A DNA stretch of 44,380 bases. Origin: a virus. Both the position numbers and the translations under genes were made by a program. Shown here piece by piece: positions 39,183 to 44,380 of this stretch (position 1 is the first letter of the stretch; each line of letters opens with the position of its first letter). The stretch spans positions 1-44,380 of the IMG/VR virus record IMGVR_UViG_3300027973_000082; one strand, written 5' to 3'. The notes under the pieces are model-generated. The model did not search any database. It saw only the letters and a list, made by a program, of their open reading frames with translations, and was not told the DNA's origin.

Positions 39183-40481
39183 TTAACCTTTCTTACGTTT
39201 GGTTACACCATCTTGTATGTAGTAGCTGTTAGGAGGCAGCTTGTCATACTCTTCTTTAGAAGTAGGTTTAGCAGGATTGTCCTGAGTGTATTTGTTACTA
39301 GGAACACTAGGCTTACTAGTTTTAGGAGTAAGAGTTGTGTCTCGTTTAGTAGAGACTGCTGGCCTTTCTTCTTCAGGAGGACCACCAAACAACTCCATTT
39401 CTTTTTTAAGGTTATCAATAATAGTTTGTTTACCAGGAAAGTTAGGAGCTGTAACAGCTAGGTTAAGTTCTTTTTGAAGCTGACTACGTTTAAATTCATC
39501 ACGAGCATTAACAGCTCTGCTGTACTCAGCAGTCTCATCAGACTTAAAAAACATAGCTTTATCTAATTTAGCTTGAGCAGCATCTACTTTGGCATTCAAA
39601 CCTTCAAGAGTCTTTTGACCAGACCTCTCAATAGTTTCTTGTGCTTTGGTATAGATGTTCCAGTCACGCATCTCACGATCACCACCACCCATACTTTTAG
39701 CAGCTATGCGAGCGTTAGCATTAATAACAGCAATACGTTCTCTAGAAGTATCAACAAGCTTTTGTTTTTCCAACTCAATCTCTTTGAGCTGTTTAGCCAT
39801 CTGCCCTTTAGCATTGAGCATCAAGTTCTTAGTAGCCTCTTTTTTTTCTTTAGGAGACATCTTGTTCCAATTAGCTTCACCAACTTGAGCAATCAAAGCT
39901 TTCCTATTTTCTTCAGGAAGGTTGCTAAATGTTTCTTCAACTTTGCTATCAGGCATAGCTGACAACACACCATACACATCACCAATCAATTGAGATTGTT
40001 GGTCTAATGTTTTTTGTCTGTTAGCTACTTTACGAGTCTCATACAACTCAGAAGAAGCTAAAGTCTTTGCTCCGCTTTCTACATCACCAGATGCAAATTG
40101 AACAGACGCAGCTAACCTAAGACGTTCAGCATCATCAGCTTTAGACCACTCAGGAGTTTTAATAAGCTCTTGTAATTTTTCTTTAGACTCTTTACCTACT
40201 TTAAGATTAGTGTCAGTAATTAAATTAGCAAGACGTTTAGCTTCTATGTTTTGTTTTTCTTGTTCTTGTTTTAATGCAGCTTCTTGAGGAGCATATTGAG
40301 CTTTAAGACGATCCTGTTCAAGCTTAAGCTTAACTTCTTCAGGAGCAGCACGATCTTCTGCTAATCTACGTTCAGCAGCAGCTTGAGTTAAGTCTTGTAT
40401 ATACGGAGCTTTAGCTACGTTCTCTTGTAACTGCTCAATAGCTTTGCTACCAGCAGCTATGTCAGACATCATGTATGGCAT
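39183..40481 (-). CDS. Coiled-coil ejection (internal virion) protein
   Basis: 432 aa, highly charged and almost wholly helical. LAEDRAAPEEVKLKLEQDRL and a middle with MSPKEKKEATKNLMLNAKGQ form long coils. RIAVINANARIAAKSMGGGD lies about two thirds along. The C-terminal part is disordered (STKRDTTLTPKTSKPSVPS) with YDKLPPNSYYIQDGVTKRKK at the end. This plan fits ejection proteins like P22 gp20 or T7 gp15. AAAGGAATAAGTT precedes the ATG. Confidence 0.72.
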   Translation of the reverse strand: MPYMMSDIAAGSKAIEQLQENVAKAPYIQDLTQAAAERRLAEDRAAPEEVKLKLEQDRLKAQYAPQEAALKQEQEKQNIEAKRLANLITDTNLKVGKESKEKLQELIKTPEWSKADDAERLRLAASVQFASGDVESGAKTLASSELYETRKVANRQKTLDQQSQLIGDVYGVLSAMPDSKVEETFSNLPEENRKALIAQVGEANWNKMSPKEKKEATKNLMLNAKGQMAKQLKEIELEKQKLVDTSRERIAVINANARIAAKSMGGGDREMRDWNIYTKAQETIERSGQKTLEGLNAKVDAAQAKLDKAMFFKSDETAEYSRAVNARDEFKRSQLQKELNLAVTAPNFPGKQTIIDNLKKEMELFGGPPEEERPAVSTKRDTTLTPKTSKPSVPSNKYTQDNPAKPTSKEEYDKLPPNSYYIQDGVTKRKKG

Positions 40482-40496
40482 AACTTATTCCTTTAC

Positions 40497-41081
40497 TTAA
40501 AAGTTAACCATACCAAAAGGATCAAAGTTTTGTGGTCCACTCATGCCACCACTACCACCTCCATAGCTACTACCACTAGAGTTGTATATTTGACCAATGC
40601 CTTGAACAATACCACCAAGACCTTGCATTTGAGCTTGTTGCTGTTGTTGTCCAGCAAGTACTCCAGCTTGTCCACCTATAGCAGGAGAGTAACCAGCACC
40701 AGAACCTGTAGCAAGTCTGTTCATATAGTCTTGCATAAAGCCGTAATAACCTTGTTGAGAAGTTTTATCTAAAGCTAATTGTTCGTTACCAGACCTAAGC
40801 ATTCCAGATGCAGCAGCCGTTCGTTTAGAAGCTTCTAAAGCAGGGTCTAATACCCCTGTTTGAAACTGACTAAACCCAGGCATCTTAGTAATGTCTGTTT
40901 GAGCACCTGGTTGCAACATACCAGAATACATAGCACCAAGGTTTGCTCTGTAAGGAGCAAAAGGATCTACAGCTTGTTGGGCAGTACCACTTACTTGAGT
41001 ACCACCGCCACCACCCCCGCCTCCAAATAAAGAGTTGAGTCCTCCAGCAATACCTACGATTGATCCAATAGTGGCTAACAT
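40497..41081 (-). CDS. DNA-transfer protein, P22 gp7-like
   Basis: 194 aa. The hydrophobic Gly-rich N-terminus (MLATIGSIVGIAGGLNSLFG) continues into a run of eight Gly. FAPYRANLGAMYSGMLQPGA, then LEASKRTAAASGMLRSGNEQ are typical of gp7-like pilot proteins. The C-terminal half is Gln/Gly/Ser-rich (GQQQQQAQMQGLGGIVQG). Such proteins leave the virion first and help form a channel in the host envelope. It is followed by the two larger ejection proteins. Confidence 0.78.
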   Translation of the reverse strand: MLATIGSIVGIAGGLNSLFGGGGGGGGTQVSGTAQQAVDPFAPYRANLGAMYSGMLQPGAQTDITKMPGFSQFQTGVLDPALEASKRTAAASGMLRSGNEQLALDKTSQQGYYGFMQDYMNRLATGSGAGYSPAIGGQAGVLAGQQQQQAQMQGLGGIVQGIGQIYNSSGSSYGGGSGGMSGPQNFDPFGMVNF

Positions 41082-41082
41082 A

Positions 41083-41415
41083 TTAATTCTCCGATTCGTT
41101 GTAAGCTTTGACTAACTCTAGAGCTTCTTTAGCTTCCTTCTTAGATACTTCATCTTCAGCCCATAGGCATAACCAAATCACATCAGTTATTGCTTCAACT
41201 CTATGAGTAGTATCTTTAGGAATAGTAACTAACTTATAACCAGTCATACGGGTGGTTATCCCGTCTATAGTAACGTCAGCCGTACCTGAGACTAATACAG
41301 AACTGTGGGCATGTTTATGTTCGTGAGAGTTAATAAACATACCAGCGTCTATTTTTGTTTCCACAATAAAGACACTGCCACTCTCTTCATCACCACCAAA
41401 AAACTGTAAGTCCAT
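41083..41415 (-). CDS. Cupin-fold small protein
   Basis: 110 aa. Cupin motif 1 is seen as FINSHEHKHAHSSVLVSGTA (several His in the metal region) and motif 2 as GYKLVTIPKDTTHRVEAITD. A C-terminal helix follows (KKEAKEALELVKAYNESEN). The fold should be a small barrel with one metal or a sugar-like ligand. It lies between tail-completion and ejection genes. Similar cupins occur in phage structural regions; the role is unknown, perhaps a small structural barrel. Confidence 0.74.
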   Translation of the reverse strand: MDLQFFGGDEESGSVFIVETKIDAGMFINSHEHKHAHSSVLVSGTADVTIDGITTRMTGYKLVTIPKDTTHRVEAITDVIWLCLWAEDEVSKKEAKEALELVKAYNESEN

Positions 41416-41424
41416 TTTAATCCT

Positions 41425-42894
41425 TTATCTGCGGTAACGTCCACCACCAACAGCTTGTTCTTGATCCATCTCACCAATCCTAAAATCTACTTCAGCTCCA
41501 TCAAGTCTTAACGGACAGTTACTAGTAACAAGGAACTCCCAAGCTCTACGTCTGTCAGCACCACTAAGATACAACTGTGATCTAGGAGCATTTAAATCTA
41601 TAGCCCTATAGCTTGACCAAGTAACATAGTCATCCCCAGAATGACGTACTTGCATTGTTCCTGCTGTCTTATCACCTATGATCTCTAATCTTCCATAGAA
41701 CTTACGCTTAGTAGTCCCGTTGTCTATGATGTCCGTAACAGTACGGCAGTAGATAGGTTGGTTGTTATCTCGGTATGTATTAACATCAAAGTAATACAAA
41801 GTAGCTGTATCGTCATCTAGGGTATACGCTACCCCACCTAATGATGCAAAGAAAGTAGGACGGAAGTAAGACTCTTGGTAAGTACCAGGGTAAGGTTGGT
41901 CATTACTTTGAATAGAGAACTGAGTCCATGTGTACCACATCTTCTCATTTAAGTCGTACACCAAAGTCTTTTGAGTGTTGTGCAAAGTTAAGATGTACAA
42001 AGTATGCCCGTCTATGGTGTAACAAAAGGCAGATACTTGTCCTAAGTTATCAGCTTCTAAATGACGGTCTACAGACGATGTAGAGACACGAATGGGTGAT
42101 ACCCCATCCATGAGGTAAACAGAACGGCTGTTGGTCTTTGTAGCCCCTATCCAGAGCACTGTGTTACTAGTAGCAACAATACTATCCCCACTAGCACAAC
42201 CTATCTCAGAGGTGTAGGTAGAAGCTACAGCCAAAGGAGAACCAGTAGGGTTAGCAGCATCGTAATAGAACTGGGTGCTAACAGCACCAAAGGCTATCAG
42301 GTAGTTCAAGTGCTTAGCAATACCCACAAGGGTATCAGTAGTCTGCTCAAAGCTTATGTAGTTAAGAGCATCCCAAGTAGTTGGGTCACCAACGTTAGAG
42401 TTGTATATACGATTGTTACTAGTACCAATGAACAGATAGTTGTCTAAGTACACAACACCAGACACATAAGGTCCTGAAGGCAACGTAGTCATGGACACAG
42501 ATGAACCAGATTGGTTGTACAAGTATCCGTTAACTTTATTTTGAAAGAACAAATAGGTATCAAGAAACGTCTTAACAAAGTAGCTTTGACTAGTTGAAGC
42601 AGACGTAGTACCCAAGGTAGTCACAGCATAAGAAGAGCTAGGATTAACTTGGTAAATGGTGTTATTAATAACAGCAATAAGTTTGTTGTTAAATGGGGTT
42701 AACCCTTGGCTAGGTGTGTAAGCTGGAGGAGTAATAGCTACAATTTGTTTAGCAGCTACAAGCCCTGGACGTTTAATAAACTCCCGCTTTTGATCCCTTG
42801 TCTCAAAGAAACAATTAGATGAATAAGAATCTTTAGCAAAACTACCTGTTCTGCTTTCAATAGGTTGAGTAAGCGGTATACGTTCTGTAGCCAT
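41425..42894 (-). CDS. Tail hub/DNA-stabilisation protein, P22 gp10-like
   Basis: 489 aa. MATERIPLTQPIESRTGSFA and FIKRPGLVAAKQI open the protein as in gp10-like stabilisers (ligand residues RPGL). The body is beta-propeller-like with strands such as DNYLFIGTSNNRIYNSNVGD and HTLYILTLHNTQKTLVYDLN. The C-terminus reads LRLDGAEVDFRIGEMDQEQA. In P22 gp10 sits between gp4 and the tail needle and keeps DNA in the head. It directly follows the gp4-like gene here, as in P22. Confidence 0.7.
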   Translation of the reverse strand: MATERIPLTQPIESRTGSFAKDSYSSNCFFETRDQKREFIKRPGLVAAKQIVAITPPAYTPSQGLTPFNNKLIAVINNTIYQVNPSSSYAVTTLGTTSASTSQSYFVKTFLDTYLFFQNKVNGYLYNQSGSSVSMTTLPSGPYVSGVVYLDNYLFIGTSNNRIYNSNVGDPTTWDALNYISFEQTTDTLVGIAKHLNYLIAFGAVSTQFYYDAANPTGSPLAVASTYTSEIGCASGDSIVATSNTVLWIGATKTNSRSVYLMDGVSPIRVSTSSVDRHLEADNLGQVSAFCYTIDGHTLYILTLHNTQKTLVYDLNEKMWYTWTQFSIQSNDQPYPGTYQESYFRPTFFASLGGVAYTLDDDTATLYYFDVNTYRDNNQPIYCRTVTDIIDNGTTKRKFYGRLEIIGDKTAGTMQVRHSGDDYVTWSSYRAIDLNAPRSQLYLSGADRRRAWEFLVTSNCPLRLDGAEVDFRIGEMDQEQAVGGGRYRR

Positions 42895-42896
42895 GC

Positions 42897-43661
42897 TTAC
42901 CGTCCATAGGAGTTGTTAGACGTAGATCTAAAGTCTGGTTGGAAGAATGTGCTAGATACCTCAACGTTCCAATCATCAAGTTGAGTTCTATATGTCTGTG
43001 CTCTTGTAGCAATCTCTTGTCTAGCGTTCATAGGAACACCATACTCTAAAGCTAGTTGGTCAGCTAAGTTCCACACCAAACAATTCATCCACTCATTAGG
43101 GAAGTCTGGTATGTCAGTAGCTAACGTCATGTCATTCAAAGGCATTTGAGCAATTATGTGTAGCTCAAGGTTAGCTTCAGAGTAAGCATCAGGTGTTAGG
43201 TACACATACAAAATACCATTGATCTTTTTGCTATCGTAAAAAATTGTGTTAGCAGTACCAGTAGAGAACTTAGAACCCAATACGTTGTACTCTTGTTTAG
43301 AGACAATCATCACAGGTGTATCTATGACTGGGTTACTAGTAACATTACGATAGAACCCTTGGATAACTTTAAGAGGTCTGTCTGTAATAGCTACAGTAGG
43401 TGCTAACGAGTCATACATTAAATCAGATCCATTACCACCCAGTGTGTAATTAGTCTGACTAGCGTTTAAAGGAACAATTAGTTCTGATACTTTCCACAAC
43501 TTAAGACCATCAGTGTTAAGTTGTTTGACAAGTAAGTTAAGAGACATATTGGCATTAGCAATAGTCTCTGCATCAGGTGTACTACCAACCTCAAGCGTCC
43601 CTAACTTTCTTAAAGCTAAAGAAATGATTTGGTCACGATTGATGGAGTAGTTAGAAGACAT
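42897..43661 (-). CDS. Head-tail connector, P22 gp4-like
   Basis: 254 aa. SINRDQIISLALRKLGTLEV, then MSLNLLVKQLNTDGLKLWKV form the helical part typical of gp4-like tail accessory proteins. Beta segments follow (YVYLTPDAYSEANLELHIIA), then a closing helical part with CLVWNLADQLALEYGVPMNA. The order gp4-like then gp10-like supports the call. It sits below the portal ring in the assembled tail. Confidence 0.72.
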   Translation of the reverse strand: MSSNYSINRDQIISLALRKLGTLEVGSTPDAETIANANMSLNLLVKQLNTDGLKLWKVSELIVPLNASQTNYTLGGNGSDLMYDSLAPTVAITDRPLKVIQGFYRNVTSNPVIDTPVMIVSKQEYNVLGSKFSTGTANTIFYDSKKINGILYVYLTPDAYSEANLELHIIAQMPLNDMTLATDIPDFPNEWMNCLVWNLADQLALEYGVPMNARQEIATRAQTYRTQLDDWNVEVSSTFFQPDFRSTSNNSYGR

Positions 43662-43667
43662 GATTTT

Positions 43668-43832
43668 TTACTGTGTTGGTTGCTGCTGTGCTTGAGCTTC
43701 CGCTGCTTGCTGAGCTTCTAACTCAGCAGCCTGTTGTGCCACTGCCGCATCGTAAGCCGCTTGTTCTTCAGCGGTGTACTCAACTTGAGTGACTTCACCT
43801 GTTTCTACATTTACTACGATTCTGTGTGTCAT
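43668..43832 (-). CDS. 54-aa Ala/Gln/Glu-rich tail-region protein
   Basis: 54 aa: MTHRIVVNVETGEVTQVEYT followed by AEEQAAYDAAVAQQAAELEA and a Gln-rich end. A short beta hairpin and then one amphipathic helix. It follows the variable tail gene and precedes the gp4-like gene. It is the full form of the gene cut at 1-136. The opening is common in phages; function unknown. Confidence 0.74.
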   Translation of the reverse strand: MTHRIVVNVETGEVTQVEYTAEEQAAYDAAVAQQAAELEAQQAAEAQAQQQPTQ

Positions 43833-44379
43833 GATGTTTACTCGTAAAGGATGTTGATTGAACCAGCGTCAAAAGTGTCAGTGCCGTTGACTGTAGTCAT
43901 GGATAAAACACTAAGTGTTCCAGCAAGTGGTTTTTGACCGCCAATCGTAGAGCCAGCGGCCACGTTGCTTTGACCTTGTGTTCCTTGAATAGTCCATGTA
44001 TTTGTGGAAGCGTCTGCCAAACTAAAAATAAAAGAACCGTGACGCACAGCGGCGGCGGTTGCTGAATCATTTAAATCAAAACCAGCGGTGTAAAGTTGAG
44101 CCGAAACTCCTGCCCCTTGCCATCCAAGACAAGCACCCAAATACCCACTTGTTTCAACACCAGCAACAGGGCCAATCCTAAAACGTAAAGTAGATGTGCC
44201 GCTAGTAGAAACTCCCAATAAGTTAACAGTAATGCGTTTTACCCATGATGGGATTCCAGTAAATGAAATGCTTGTACCACTGGTACTTGCCACAGCAGTA
44301 CCAGAGGTAATACCCAGTATTGCACCTGAGTTAATTGTTACGCTTGCTGATCCATCAATTGTTGTACTCATGACCATGC
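43697..44379. repeat. Right copy of the end repeat (variable tail locus)
   Basis: Matches 1-668 with identical flanks and a diverged, 15-bp longer middle. Together they mark the two ends of the assembled molecule or a tandem tail-gene duplication. Confidence 0.85.
43838..44371 (-). CDS. Variable tail/fibre protein, allele B
   Basis: 177 aa. The N-terminal about 35 residues and the last about 19 are the same as in the copy at 142-660. The middle is different (ETSGYLGACLGWQGAGVSAQ, FIFSLADASTNTWTIQGTQG). No stop or frameshift, so both versions are intact. Start chosen at the second ATG by analogy to the left copy, where AGGAG lies seven bases upstream; here the upstream bases are outside the window. 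It probably contributes to host recognition. Confidence 0.75.
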   Translation of the reverse strand: MSTTIDGSASVTINSGAILGITSGTAVASTSGTSISFTGIPSWVKRITVNLLGVSTSGTSTLRFRIGPVAGVETSGYLGACLGWQGAGVSAQLYTAGFDLNDSATAAAVRHGSFIFSLADASTNTWTIQGTQGQSNVAAGSTIGGQKPLAGTLSVLSMTTVNGTDTFDAGSINILYE

Positions 44380-44380
44380 C

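Overview
The window holds essentially the whole genome of an uncultured, probably strictly lytic tailed phage of podovirus type. It combines a P22-like head, tail and DNA-ejection gene set with a T7-like replication set: family A DNA polymerase, primase, DnaB-type helicase, 5'-3' exonuclease and endonuclease I. I see no integrase, no repressor, no RNA polymerase and no tRNA. The host is unknown; base composition and gene repertoire fit phages assembled from freshwater or marine bacterioplankton. The two ends of the window carry two versions of the same locus (1-668 and 43697-44379). Their flanks are identical but the middle of the tail gene differs. The genome is therefore probably circular or circularly permuted, about 43.7 kb, with assembly stopped by strain variation in a tail gene. 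A true tandem paralogue is the alternative.

Layout. One leftward late unit runs from about 16.8 kb down to 1 and, across the ends, from 44.4 kb down to 31.0 kb. Its order is: two small conserved proteins, terminase small and large subunits, portal, a 77-aa protein, a GroES-like co-chaperonin, scaffold, two head-associated proteins, major capsid protein, a cluster of beta-rich tail and fibre proteins (8.4-0.1 kb), then across the ends gp4-like and gp10-like tail-completion proteins, a cupin, three ejection (internal virion) proteins, a PurD-like ATP-grasp enzyme, a short fibre protein, a degenerate lysozyme, two membrane proteins, a holin, an M15 endolysin and a metallophosphoesterase. A rightward early unit runs from 17.6 to 30.9 kb. 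It starts with many small genes, then a CobT/CobS-like VWA plus MoxR-ATPase cassette, then the replication genes, and ends at a strong terminator at 30938-30963. The two units diverge from a 793-bp intergenic region (16796-17588).

Most striking are: (1) a three-gene, overlapping cassette of an unknown 149-aa protein, a VWA protein with an HExxH motif, and a MoxR/CobS ATPase; (2) a full-length divergent PurD-like ATP-grasp protein between ejection and fibre genes; (3) two alleles of a variable tail gene at the ends; (4) a GH24-like lysozyme that has lost its catalytic Glu, followed by a gene that seems to start at ATT; (5) two GC-rich islands of nested hairpins in an otherwise AT-leaning genome; (6) a shared TTGTCACATA element upstream of two leftward genes.

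All functions are read by eye from translated motifs and gene order; no database search was possible.
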